Positions 15,541 to 23,699 of a stretch of DNA of 64,000 bases are shown in pieces (the first letter of the stretch is position 1; each line of letters starts with the position of its first letter). The translations under genes were made by a program, and so were the position numbers. The stretch is taken from the NCBI RefSeq assembly GCF_007786445.1, contig NZ_VNJI01000011.1, positions 62,001 to 126,000 of the forward strand. Direction: 5' to 3'. Under the pieces are notes generated by a model that was not told where the DNA came from, ran no database searches, and saw only the letters and a list, made by a program, of their open reading frames with translations. Source of the DNA: Paenibacillus cremeus. GTDB lineage: Bacteria; Bacillota; Bacilli; Paenibacillales; NBRC-103111.

Positions 15541-15822
15541 TTATGCCATTATATGCTGTTTTGGTTCATACTCAGGCAAGTGGTATAGATCGAATCCATT
15601 ATGTAATACCTCATACTTTAATTGCTTTGCTCTGCCTTTTTCAAACTGTTTAATTGTCTCTACTCCTAACCAGTTAAAGTCTGTTATCCATTCGCCAAAC
15701 ATTAACAGATGACCGTCAATGATATCATAATTAAAGAATTTGACTGTTTTTATTTCATCATCCAATTCAACCACAGACCAACATGGAACATTTTTATGAT
15801 ATTCTTGAAATGCTTTTTTCAT
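15541..15822 (-). CDS. Hypothetical protein
   Basis: 93 residues behind AAGGAGG. Not recognised; tandem with 15362-15526 and 15861-16277. Confidence 0.6.
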   Translation of the reverse strand: MKKAFQEYHKNVPCWSVVELDDEIKTVKFFNYDIIDGHLLMFGEWITDFNWLGVETIKQFEKGRAKQLKYEVLHNGFDLYHLPEYEPKQHIMA

Positions 15823-15860
15823 AAGAAATAAAACCTCCTTGGAATATTTTCGATGTTCTG

Positions 15861-16277
15861 TTATACAGTGAATTGCATTCTCATTCTTTGGTTTTCTGTT
15901 AAGCGTTCCATTCTCTTTTCTCTTTCCTCTTCGATTTGCCGTTCCCGTTCTTCTACTTCAATCCTAGCCTGTTTATATGCTTCTGTTTGCTGATTCTCAC
16001 GAATGGCTGCTGTTAAACGATCAATTAACTCTAATTCATCTGTTATAATGCTGAATACATGAGAATACGTATGGAAATTTCCAAAGAAGGAAGTACATCC
16101 TTTATACTTTTCGTTTTCTGGCCTCCAACCCTTTGCAGGTTTAAACTCAGTAACAAAGTTTCCGTATTTTTCAAAAGTAGCATCCAATGGATATTCAGAT
16201 AAGACTTTCATTAAATCTTCAATGGTATCTAACTCCTGACCGTACCACTTAGAACCATTTGAACGGATTTCTAGCAT
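15861..16277 (-). CDS. Hypothetical protein with coiled-coil tail
   Basis: 138 residues. The N-terminal ~95 residues are globular; residues 95-135 are a highly charged helix (ERERQIEEEREKRMERL). Start behind ATAGGAGG. Not recognised. Confidence 0.6.
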   Translation of the reverse strand: MLEIRSNGSKWYGQELDTIEDLMKVLSEYPLDATFEKYGNFVTEFKPAKGWRPENEKYKGCTSFFGNFHTYSHVFSIITDELELIDRLTAAIRENQQTEAYKQARIEVEERERQIEEEREKRMERLTENQRMRMQFTV

Positions 16278-16354
16278 GTTAACAACCTCCTATAATTTGA
16301 TTTGATTAGGCTGCAAGCCACAATAAAACTCACAGCCTGTTATATATGGTTCTG

Positions 16355-17533
16355 TTAAACTGTTACAGGTTGATTGTATTTGTAGAGGTAATAATCATCA
16401 TAGTTTACAACCATTACGCCGCTACGGTTCATTTTTACACTTCTACGCTCTTGCTTCTCACTGGTAAATTCATCAGGAAACGGTATACCATTTTCAACTT
16501 TTATACGTTGGATCATAACGCTTTTGTCTGTTGTTTTTAATATTTGAAAAGCTCTCATAACTCTGTCAGTGCCAATTTGATTCATGGTAACAATATCCCC
16601 GATAATAAAAGGGTTAACTGTTATCTCCTTTTTCTCTGTCCATCCTTCAGGAATTTTCATATCTTTGATATCCGCATAAGCATATTTAAGCGTATAGGGA
16701 ACGTGTCTAGATTGAGTTTCTACTGTTTTGGTATTGGCCTTGACTACAATTTCCCAATCATTGCGAATTTTCACTAAATAACCAGCTTTAACATTATCCT
16801 TACTGTATAGGACTCCCCCGAGCTCATCCATGCAATTATGCATGAATGCCAGTTTATCCAACTCATACTCCATTTTTTCAAGCAGCGATTCCAGCCACTC
16901 GCTGTTATTACGTTCTTCTGCTGCCACAATGGAACGCTCTAAGGCTCTAATACTGGTATTGCATTCTTCGATCCGGTTATTAAGATAAGATTTATTTTTT
17001 AACTGTGACTTGTCAGCCGTTTGTCGTGCTGTTATGGCTCTATCTTTGAAATAATCGCTTTTCCGATACTCTGTAAAACCTTTTTCGTATCGGTCTATAA
17101 GTTTCTGCTTTTGTCGTGCGAAACGCTCAGACCCAGAATGACCAGCAATAATAGGTTGTGTTACCCATGACCAATCTCTAGCAGCTTCCTTAAAACCTGA
17201 CTGCAAATCTTTACCTCTGTTATACGCATTGTCTGAATATTGCTCAAAACGTTCTGCACGAGCTTCGGCCTTTTCCGCTTTGCGTTCTAACTCTTCAGCA
17301 TAAGAGAGACGTTCCCCAACATTGCCTCCATTAGTAAAGCCCAACTTTTCAGCCGTTCTAATGGCTGCATAATGGTTATTAGAGCTTCTAGAAACCCATG
17401 CAGACAATTTACCACTAAAGAGAAAGGATCGTTTTAAATCGGCTTTTTGCTCTACTGACAATACTTGATATTCTGATTTGCTGAAATGCAATTCAATTTT
17501 ATTAGTTTCACGGTTTAATATGTATTCACTCAT
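16355..17533 (-). CDS. DUF3560-type plasmid/phage protein
   Basis: 392 residues. The segment at about 80-150 (ERKAEKAEARAERFEQYSDN) is the signature helix of DUF3560 proteins, which are found on plasmids and large phages. The N-terminal 60 residues (IELHFSKSEYQVLS ... AWVSRSSNNHYAAI) resemble a small unit that recurs in the next gene. A C-terminal beta-rich part (about 255-390) is not recognised. DUF3560 has no settled function; genomic context elsewhere suggests establishment or anti-defence roles. Confidence 0.7.
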   Translation of the reverse strand: MSEYILNRETNKIELHFSKSEYQVLSVEQKADLKRSFLFSGKLSAWVSRSSNNHYAAIRTAEKLGFTNGGNVGERLSYAEELERKAEKAEARAERFEQYSDNAYNRGKDLQSGFKEAARDWSWVTQPIIAGHSGSERFARQKQKLIDRYEKGFTEYRKSDYFKDRAITARQTADKSQLKNKSYLNNRIEECNTSIRALERSIVAAEERNNSEWLESLLEKMEYELDKLAFMHNCMDELGGVLYSKDNVKAGYLVKIRNDWEIVVKANTKTVETQSRHVPYTLKYAYADIKDMKIPEGWTEKKEITVNPFIIGDIVTMNQIGTDRVMRAFQILKTTDKSVMIQRIKVENGIPFPDEFTSEKQERRSVKMNRSGVMVVNYDDYYLYKYNQPVTV

Positions 17534-17607
17534 TTGTACTACCTCCGATTTATATTGGATTGTTAGACCGTTACCGCATTAGATAACGGCCTGTTTATTG
17601 ATATTTA

Positions 17608-19344
17608 TTATTTATTTTTAACTTTGTTACCTTTGAGCATTATTGCAACTTCTGCACTAACATTAAATAACTTATCAATGTCATTATTAAAAGCTTCTAT
17701 GCCTTGATTAAAGTTATCTTCCCCGAACAATTCAAGCAGGATCAACTTTTTAAACTCTTGTTCGGCTGTTAGTGTGTTTGTCTTGTTGTCGCTGTTATTG
17801 GTTGTTTTGTTGCTTTTGAATGATGCAAAATCGATAACGTTGGAAGTGTTAACAGTTTCCTTTTCCGGTTCTGGTGATGGCTCTACAATATCTACTAGTG
17901 CGTATGTATCCAAAAACTCTCTATATTCGGCCTTCTCTTTATCTGTAATTCCATACGCTTTTAAAGTGCTCTCATAGTCCTGTTGTGTATAATGGGATGG
18001 TTTGTTGTCTCCCATCATAAACAGGCAATGGCCTTCAATGTGCTCTTTTAACGGTGCTGCCTTATGTCTGTAACTTGCTAATACATCAATACGGCCTGAA
18101 TAAGTATTACCATCTTCCCATGTTATGCAGAATTTAGTTTTATCATATCCCTGAGTATCTTTGCTATAAGCGATTCTTAAAATGATTTCTTCGGCTTCAG
18201 CAAAGGTTGAAACCGTTTGACCGTCTTTTACTTCTGAGGATTCAGACCAAAGGAAAGTTATTTCTTTTACCTTTATTTTTTCACCGTCATTGCGGTTTAC
18301 TTCTGTTTGCTGCTCTTCCTCCAATTCGTCATATTTGGCATCACAGAAAATGATAGCTCCATTTTCCTTGTTGATTACTTCAATCCATGCCACCTCATCA
18401 ACCGTCAAACCTTTACAAAAAAACTTTTCGCCAGCTACATAATAATTAATTTTCTTGTGGTCTAATAGCTTTGCAAGCGTCTCTGCATCGTCATTCCATG
18501 CCTTAAAATGTACGTCATGGTAAAGGTAATTAAAATCAATTTTGAAAGCGTATGGATCATTAGTTGTTTGCTGCTCCTGAGCCTCACAAACGGCCTCAGA
18601 TTCCATTGAATCCGGTTCCTCTTGAGTAATTCCGTTAAAAGTATCAACAAACATCTGAGCAAAATTTAAAGCGTCTGGAGTTTGTTTTGTATACCATACA
18701 GAGTTGTAAGAAGACCATTTAAAACCATTTTCCTTTAATGTATCAATTACGTTTTGAGATGGTTTTACAGTAAATTTGATTTCTATTCCTTTCTTTTCTT
18801 TATTTACGTTTAAAGTCGCTTCGTTATTCGAATTGTTATATGTATTAGCTTCATGTACTGTTTTGACCGCTTGCTCTTCGATGGCTGGAGCATTTTCGAA
18901 TTCTTCAATAACTGTTAAACCTTCACGGTTTTTCATGGATTCAATTGCATTCGTTACATACTCTCTAATTTCTTCAGTTACATTGTAGTACTGCAAATCA
19001 GATACAGTATGAGAATACATATGTTCTTTACCGTGAATATTTTTGAGCCAGTTATACCAAAGTTGTTTAGACGCTTCAGGGTTAAGAATTTCACTTTCTT
19101 GAATTTCTTCAATAAACAAACCATCAGCAGCATTGACCATTTTATTAGTCATGTCATCACACCAAGAAACTTTGGATTTTTTAGAAATGTAACCTTCTGC
19201 ACCTCTTTTAGTTTTGGAAAAGTGGTAAACCGTTCCCCATGCGGTTCCAATAACATACACCTTACCGTGATACAGATTTTTGATAGCCTGCTTTGCTTCA
19301 TGGGGAATTGTGTTGATCACTTGCAGAAGTGTTTTGTTTGTCAT
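17608..19344 (-). CDS. LPD25-like polyvalent protein
   Basis: 578 residues. Residues about 195-235 (IKFTVKPSQNVIDTLKENGF, then KWSSYNSVWYTK) are the short unit common in DUF3560-associated proteins. Residues about 365-460 (EITFLWSESSEVKDG ... HCLFMMGDNK) match the LPD25 domain of polyvalent proteins, which are multi-domain anti-defence or establishment proteins of plasmids and phages. The linkers are low complexity. It lies just before the DUF3560 gene in the operon and has a promoter with the shared operator. Confidence 0.7.
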   Translation of the reverse strand: MTNKTLLQVINTIPHEAKQAIKNLYHGKVYVIGTAWGTVYHFSKTKRGAEGYISKKSKVSWCDDMTNKMVNAADGLFIEEIQESEILNPEASKQLWYNWLKNIHGKEHMYSHTVSDLQYYNVTEEIREYVTNAIESMKNREGLTVIEEFENAPAIEEQAVKTVHEANTYNNSNNEATLNVNKEKKGIEIKFTVKPSQNVIDTLKENGFKWSSYNSVWYTKQTPDALNFAQMFVDTFNGITQEEPDSMESEAVCEAQEQQTTNDPYAFKIDFNYLYHDVHFKAWNDDAETLAKLLDHKKINYYVAGEKFFCKGLTVDEVAWIEVINKENGAIIFCDAKYDELEEEQQTEVNRNDGEKIKVKEITFLWSESSEVKDGQTVSTFAEAEEIILRIAYSKDTQGYDKTKFCITWEDGNTYSGRIDVLASYRHKAAPLKEHIEGHCLFMMGDNKPSHYTQQDYESTLKAYGITDKEKAEYREFLDTYALVDIVEPSPEPEKETVNTSNVIDFASFKSNKTTNNSDNKTNTLTAEQEFKKLILLELFGEDNFNQGIEAFNNDIDKLFNVSAEVAIMLKGNKVKNK

Positions 19345-19395
19345 TAGAACCGCCTCCAGTGATTAATTGAATTTTTTTAATTCCTTATATTTCTT

Positions 19396-19424
19396 ATTAT
19401 AAGGCTTTACATATATAAAGTCAA
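19396..19424 (-). promoter_or_regulatory. Promoter with shared palindromic operator
   Basis: TTGACT-17-TATAAT on minus, with TTTATATATGTAAA in the spacer. It drives the large 17.6-19.3 kb gene and probably the operon down to about 14 kb. Confidence 0.7.
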
Positions 19425-19501
19425 ACATTATTTATTGTTTTTATATCTTTTATTTTAAATGTTTGTAACCCTATGAAGCAGCTATTTCATTCCCTGATAC
19501 A

Positions 19502-19524
19502 AAAAGAAAACCGCTTTTTAGCGG
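19502..19524 (-). terminator. Intrinsic terminator
   Basis: On minus, CCGCT-AAAA-AGCGG followed by TTTTCTTTTT, overlapping the stop of 19518-19757. Confidence 0.8.
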
Positions 19525-19757
19525 CAAGAATACATAGGTAAGGAATATTCTTTTGTAGGAACCCAATGTAATTTGATACGATCCTTTTCTATTGAATCAA
19601 TAACTAGATCGTAATTGATTTCAGGATATGCGCTGTTTACGTATACTTTGTATCCTTCTTTGAAGTTGTTCCAGTTACAACCTTTGAAGATATCAAGAAG
19701 TTGTTTTCCTGTTTCTGTGTCAGCCGATACATAACCACCATTTACAAAGTACATCAT
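19518..19757 (-). CDS. Small hypothetical protein
   Basis: 79 residues from the ATG at 19757 behind GGAGGG. Single-gene unit between its own promoter and terminator. Not recognised. Confidence 0.6.
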   Translation of the reverse strand: MMYFVNGGYVSADTETGKQLLDIFKGCNWNNFKEGYKVYVNSAYPEINYDLVIDSIEKDRIKLHWVPTKEYSLPMYSCR

Positions 19758-19785
19758 TAGAAAATCCCTCCATTTGTTTTCCTTT

Positions 19786-19814
19786 AGTTTATACTTTATA
19801 TATATGTGAATCAA
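19786..19814 (-). promoter_or_regulatory. Promoter with diverged shared operator
   Basis: TTGATT-17-TAAACT on minus; TTCACATATATATAAA is a looser copy of the shared palindrome. It drives 19518-19757. Confidence 0.55.
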
Positions 19815-19884
19815 GTTCAGTTTATAACCATTAATTTTATATTTTTTGTATTATATAGCCCCATAAAACAACTCATTTATAGGG

Positions 19885-20089
19885 TTATTGCCATTCGAAT
19901 GGCAAACCATTATTAAACCGAGTTTCGACCGCTTTTTTCCACGCTGCTAAACGTTTGAATTCTTTATGATCCCCATTAACTAAAGTAACCCCACCTTGAT
20001 TCTTATCTACTTCATAATAGGCCATTTACAGAGTAATAAGAAACTTTTACCGAGATTGAATTTCCTTCATAATCAACTTTAAATTTCAT
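19885..20089 (-). pseudogene. Frameshifted small gene
   Basis: An ATG at 20089 behind AAAGGAGG opens a frame that stops after 26 codons near 20013; a second frame with no ribosome binding site continues to 19885. Deleting one C near 20020 joins them into one sensible protein of about 67 residues (MKFKVDYEGNSISVK ... VNGYYEVDKNQ ... LPFEWQ). Either a recent loss-of-function insertion or a sequencing error. Confidence 0.55.
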
Positions 20090-20131
20090 ATCTGTCAACC
20101 TCCTTTAAACATTAACTAACCCCTTAACTAT

Positions 20132-20160
20132 ATTTTACCATAGTCATTTATAAATGTAAA
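20132..20160 (-). promoter_or_regulatory. Promoter with shared palindromic operator
   Basis: TTTACA-17-TAAAAT on minus, with TTTACATTTATAAA from the -35. It drives the frameshifted gene 19885-20089. Confidence 0.65.
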
Positions 20161-20214
20161 GTTATTCATTTCATTATACGTATTTTATTTTACACTCACA
20201 CAATAAAACAAAAA

Positions 20215-20230
20215 GAGGCTTTTCAGCCTC
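20215..20230 (-). terminator. Intrinsic terminator
   Basis: On minus, GAGGC-TGAAAA-GCCTC followed by TTTTTGTTTT, directly after the stop of 20231-20446. Confidence 0.8.
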
Positions 20231-20446
20231 TCACACCATGAACGCTTTTCCTTTGTTCGCCATCTTATCAACTTGATTTATAATAATGTTTATGAGCTTC
20301 TCACGGTTTTTAGTGTTAACTTTGATTAATAGCTGCTTTTTTAATTCGTTTAGTTCTGGATCAGTTAGCGAGTTTACAAAGGTTTGAAGCGTTCCAGTGT
20401 GATAAGAACGAAAAGCAGCGTCAAACAATTTGTAATCATATTTCAT
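20231..20446 (-). CDS. Small helical hypothetical protein
   Basis: 71 residues behind GAGGAGAGG; mostly helical and basic (KKQLLIKVNTKNREKLINII). Single-gene unit. Not recognised. Confidence 0.6.
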   Translation of the reverse strand: MKYDYKLFDAAFRSYHTGTLQTFVNSLTDPELNELKKQLLIKVNTKNREKLINIIINQVDKMANKGKAFMV

Positions 20447-20506
20447 TTTTTATCCTCTCCTCTTTTGCTTTATACTTTATTATATGAGAGAGTTAATAGA
20501 AATATG

Positions 20507-20548
20507 ACAAAACAAACGTAATTTTTATTATTTTTACGTTTGTTTTGT
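20507..20548. terminator. Bidirectional terminator, 15-bp perfect stem
   Basis: ACAAAACAAACGTAA (20507-20521) and TTACGTTTGTTTTGT (20534-20548) with an AT-only 12-nt loop. It ends the unit 20554-20960. Confidence 0.7.
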
Positions 20549-20553
20549 TTCGG

Positions 20554-20769
20554 TTATTTTGCCCAATCAAAATTATCATTCTTTAGCTGCTTTTTATGTT
20601 CACTATATAATCGGTTTACGTCGATTGGCTCAAGCTCAATATTTAATTCATATTGATAACGTGTATTAACAATTTCTGATATTTTGGTTTGATCCTTTGT
20701 TAGTACTGCATTATGCAATTCCTCATTGAAAACAGCTTTTAACAGAATGAATTCATTTAATTTTAACAT
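20554..20769 (-). CDS. Small hypothetical protein
   Basis: 71 residues from the ATG at 20769 behind GGAGGTAA. Not recognised. Confidence 0.6.
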   Translation of the reverse strand: MLKLNEFILLKAVFNEELHNAVLTKDQTKISEIVNTRYQYELNIELEPIDVNRLYSEHKKQLKNDNFDWAK

Positions 20770-20810
20770 GGGTATTACCTCCATTAAGGTTATAAATGTA
20801 ATATTTTATT

Positions 20811-20960
20811 CTAATAATTCAATTCATTATTTAACCGCTTAATTTCAATTTTTATTAATTTGTCAATCGTTTTTTTGGATTGCAAATTAGTTAGTGATTT
20901 AATGATTTCTAAATCATGTTTTAAGTTTGCAATTTCTTGAATTAAGGTTATTTTATCCAT
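20811..20960 (-). CDS. 49-residue coiled-coil peptide
   Basis: All-helical heptad-like sequence (ITLIQEIANLKHDLEIIKSL). The AAGGAGT site is 13 bases from the ATG, rather far. Moderate support. Confidence 0.45.
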   Translation of the reverse strand: MDKITLIQEIANLKHDLEIIKSLTNLQSKKTIDKLIKIEIKRLNNELNY

Positions 20961-20991
20961 CTAATTTATTCAAACTCCTTTTTTTATAATC

Positions 20992-21057
20992 TCAAAGCCG
21001 ATAAGGGGAATTACATAAAAATTCATTCGTGTTTTTAAGTCTAATTGCAAATTTCAT
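20992..21057 (-). CDS. 21-residue peptide or truncated gene
   Basis: ATG behind CTAGGAGAG, then a 21-codon frame (MKFAIRLKNTNEFL...). The strong site suggests translation; the shortness suggests a broken gene. Confidence 0.3.
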   Translation of the reverse strand: MKFAIRLKNTNEFLCNSPYRL

Positions 21058-21096
21058 TTTATAATCTCTCCTAGTAGATTATTATACATAATAAAT

Positions 21097-21120
21097 AAAG
21101 GGGAAATATTAATCCCCTTT
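21097..21120 (-). terminator. Intrinsic terminator
   Basis: AAAGGGGA (21097-21104) with TCCCCTTT (21113-21120), then ATTTATT on minus; overlaps the stop of 21119-21406. Confidence 0.7.
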
Positions 21121-21406
21121 ATCTTAATACATGTATTAATCCTTTTTCATCTCTTCTAACCTTAATTTTACCTTTTTCAGCATCTTTTTTTAATTCGTCA
21201 ACTTTTTCCCATTCGTAGTTACGACCATTTATTAAGGCAATTTCATAGCCTTGATCCTTTAAAAATGCTTTCGCCTCTTTATCGTAAAGCGTTTCTTTAA
21301 TGAATCCAGTAATATCGCCATGCATAACAGGAGTAATATTGTAGCCTACAACATGAAAGCCTTTTTCCATAATTCTGACTTCTAAATTCGCTTTTTTTGT
21401 TTTCAT
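21119..21406 (-). CDS. Hypothetical protein
   Basis: 95 residues behind AGGAGG. Contains VVGYNITPVMHGDI and a lysine-rich C-terminus. Not recognised. It has its own promoter with the shared operator. Confidence 0.6.
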   Translation of the reverse strand: MKTKKANLEVRIMEKGFHVVGYNITPVMHGDITGFIKETLYDKEAKAFLKDQGYEIALINGRNYEWEKVDELKKDAEKGKIKVRRDEKGLIHVLR

Positions 21407-21442
21407 TTGTAAAACCTCCTATGTATTAAACTCTATAGTTAA

Positions 21443-21471
21443 ATAATACCATAGAAATTTATAAATGTAAA
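21443..21471 (-). promoter_or_regulatory. Promoter with shared palindromic operator
   Basis: TTTACA-17-TATTAT on minus, with TTTACATTTATAAA from the -35. It drives 21119-21406. Confidence 0.65.
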
Positions 21472-21529
21472 TATTTAAAGTACATCTTTTACGTTTTATT
21501 TTTGGTTATAAAATTAAAACTTTATCGGC

Positions 21530-21877
21530 TTATGCAATCTTATCTAACACATTAAAATAGAATCGGTTTAATGGATCATCAAAGTCTGTAGAGGTGCGAA
21601 GTGTAAAGTTTAAAAGGCCTGCAAAGCCTCCAGAAGCTTTGATTTTGCGTTTGAGTATCTTGTAAGTGTATTCGCTGCTCTCCTCTATATCACGCATATG
21701 TAGGCCGTTTTGATTGTGTATAATCATCTTTCCATTGTAAAACTGAAAATATAAAACCTTGATAACATCCCCATTGTATTTAGTTAATTTATATTCATTC
21801 ATGCACTGAAAAGTTTTCGCTGCTGGTTCTTGCTTATGCGCTTTCAATACTTTGAATGCATGATTAAAGTAAATCAT
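21530..21877 (-). CDS. Hypothetical protein
   Basis: 115 residues behind GAAAGGATG. A beta-rich middle (VIKVLYFQFYNGKMIIHNQN). Not recognised. Confidence 0.6.
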   Translation of the reverse strand: MIYFNHAFKVLKAHKQEPAAKTFQCMNEYKLTKYNGDVIKVLYFQFYNGKMIIHNQNGLHMRDIEESSEYTYKILKRKIKASGGFAGLLNFTLRTSTDFDDPLNRFYFNVLDKIA

Positions 21878-21915
21878 TATATGTCATCCTTTCAAGCATT
21901 AACCGCTTATGTACT

Positions 21916-22095
21916 TTATACAACTTTATAAGTAATAAAATCATATGTGCCTTTAATCGGCCTAATTGCATAACCATTTGATACAATTTCATTAGCTAGA
22001 ATCTGAGCCTTTTCTTTATTGCTGAATGTTTCTAAAATTTCATTAACTGTAGTGTAATGGTCAAACACTTTACCATAGTATACTTTAATTTGCAT
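21916..22095 (-). CDS. Small hypothetical protein
   Basis: 59 residues from the ATG at 22095 behind AAAGGATG, overlapping the 3' end of the next gene upstream by 11 bp. Not recognised. Confidence 0.55.
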   Translation of the reverse strand: MQIKVYYGKVFDHYTTVNEILETFSNKEKAQILANEIVSNGYAIRPIKGTYDFITYKVV

Positions 22096-22378
22096 ATGTA
22101 TCAGCATCCTTTACAAACTCAGAAGAGATAATTTCTATTTCGTCATCGGTCTCTAGACTGCCAGTGTACACAATAACTATAGAACGGCCTTTATATTGCT
22201 CTGTAAGCTGTTTTAATGTTGCTTGATCCAGTTTATCAGATTCTAACAGTGAAAGCGTCCAATGGCCTCCTGTAGCATCTGGAAGCGTATCGGCAAAGTA
22301 TACGTGCTCTTGAGAATCATAATACACTTTATCAATAGTTGCGGTTATTTTTGTTTGTGCAGCACAATGTTGTCCAAT
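22085..22378 (-). CDS. Hypothetical protein with a probable ATT start
   Basis: About 97 residues. The first standard start in frame, a GTG at 22327, has no ribosome binding site. Sensible protein sequence (TKITATIDKVYYDSQEHVYF) extends upstream to an ATT at 22378 just after AGGGGATG. Not recognised. Confidence 0.5.
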   Translation of the reverse strand: MGQHCAAQTKITATIDKVYYDSQEHVYFADTLPDATGGHWTLSLLESDKLDQATLKQLTEQYKGRSIVIVYTGSLETDDEIEIISSEFVKDADTYAN

Positions 22379-22570
22379 CTCATCCCCTATATATTATTAT
22401 TAATATCGGGCTTCTGAATGGACAACATTTTATATTTTACTTTTATTCATTCATTGTTATGCGTCAAATTTAAAAAGGCCAGCAATCAAAAGTAAGTGCT
22501 GTTATGCGACTTTTTGATGGATCAGAAATAAAAAGTTGCTGGAATAATTATAACGTGCTGTTATGCTGCA

Positions 22571-23590
22571 TTATGCTGATTTAAAATACTCATTATACAC
22601 CGTCAAAACATTATCATACATTTTCTCAATGGTTATTCCTGACCCGATAAAAGATATTAAAACATCGTTGTTATAGGTGTATTTTATTCCGTAACTTATA
22701 GCGACTCTCTCTAGTCCCTTTTGTTGCATCTCCTCTATCATGGAATTAATTTGATTATACATGAATGATTGAAGTTGTTCTTTTTGTTTTTTACGTTGTT
22801 CAGATTCATTACGATGCTTAATTATAAAGTTTAAATGGTTAATACGTTGTTCAATGTCTAGAGATAATGGCAATGTATTTAGATGAGATAGAAATGCTAA
22901 AGCGTCATTTAATGACATGGAGTGTTTAGCGGTAATATATTGCCATTCTAATTCATGTAATCGGTCATTTGTTATAGGTGACTTTTCATGGTGTATCATG
23001 AATGTTTTAACCTGATTCATTATAGCGTATTGATAAGCTTCAGTATATGTTGGGTAAGTTTTATTGTATAGTGTACATTGACCGGATATAGTTGTTATAG
23101 GCTCACTTGAGACAATGAAAGAGGGATCGAAGTCACTGGAAATACAATATGCTTCGGCTTCGGCATAAGTAGGAAAAGAACGGTTATAAGCGGTGTAATA
23201 TGTATTCGTTTGTTCGTTTGTTGGTTCTGTAGTTTCTTCTTGGACTGGTTCAGCAACAGGTTTATAGTCGAATGTATAACCCCTAGCACATACACCGATT
23301 AAACCGTTATTCTTCAAGATAGAAAAGAACGTCCAATACTGAGGATTATTGTAGTTTGACTCAATAAAAGAGTGAATGGAATCGCGGTAAAGAATGTCAT
23401 CTTGAATAAGATTCGATCCATTAAAATGGTTATAGATAGCTGAATAAAAGGATAAAATTTGAGTGGTAATATCGGATTGTAGTTCATCGACAGTAATTTG
23501 CTTAGATTTAACTTGAGTTACTGCAAGTTTGAATGATTCATCTGAAGCGAAAACATTTTTATCTAATGCATAATTCAGTTTAATAGTCAT
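22571..23590 (-). CDS. Hypothetical protein with internal repeat
   Basis: 339 residues from the ATG at 23590 behind AGGAGTG. Two similar units near the middle (YNRSFPTYAEAEAYCI and YNKTYPTYTEAYQYAI) are about 45 residues apart. The last third is helical. First gene after promoter 23628-23656; function unknown. Confidence 0.6.
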   Translation of the reverse strand: MTIKLNYALDKNVFASDESFKLAVTQVKSKQITVDELQSDITTQILSFYSAIYNHFNGSNLIQDDILYRDSIHSFIESNYNNPQYWTFFSILKNNGLIGVCARGYTFDYKPVAEPVQEETTEPTNEQTNTYYTAYNRSFPTYAEAEAYCISSDFDPSFIVSSEPITTISGQCTLYNKTYPTYTEAYQYAIMNQVKTFMIHHEKSPITNDRLHELEWQYITAKHSMSLNDALAFLSHLNTLPLSLDIEQRINHLNFIIKHRNESEQRKKQKEQLQSFMYNQINSMIEEMQQKGLERVAISYGIKYTYNNDVLISFIGSGITIEKMYDNVLTVYNEYFKSA

Positions 23591-23627
23591 AGGTAACACT
23601 CCTTTAGGCGATTTATTCTATAAGTTA

Positions 23628-23656
23628 ATTATACCAAGTTTATATATGTAAATCAA
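23628..23656 (-). promoter_or_regulatory. Promoter with shared palindromic operator
   Basis: TTGATT-17-TATAAT on minus with TTTACATATATAAA in the spacer, the copy closest to consensus. Confidence 0.7.
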
Positions 23657-23699
23657 GATAATAATGGTTATTATTCGTATTTTATTTTATTATGAGTGA

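Noticed and set aside
22379-22570. Small gene between 22085-22378 and 22571-23590
   Set aside because: No frame longer than a few codons with a ribosome binding site; only two CTGTTAT copies were noted.
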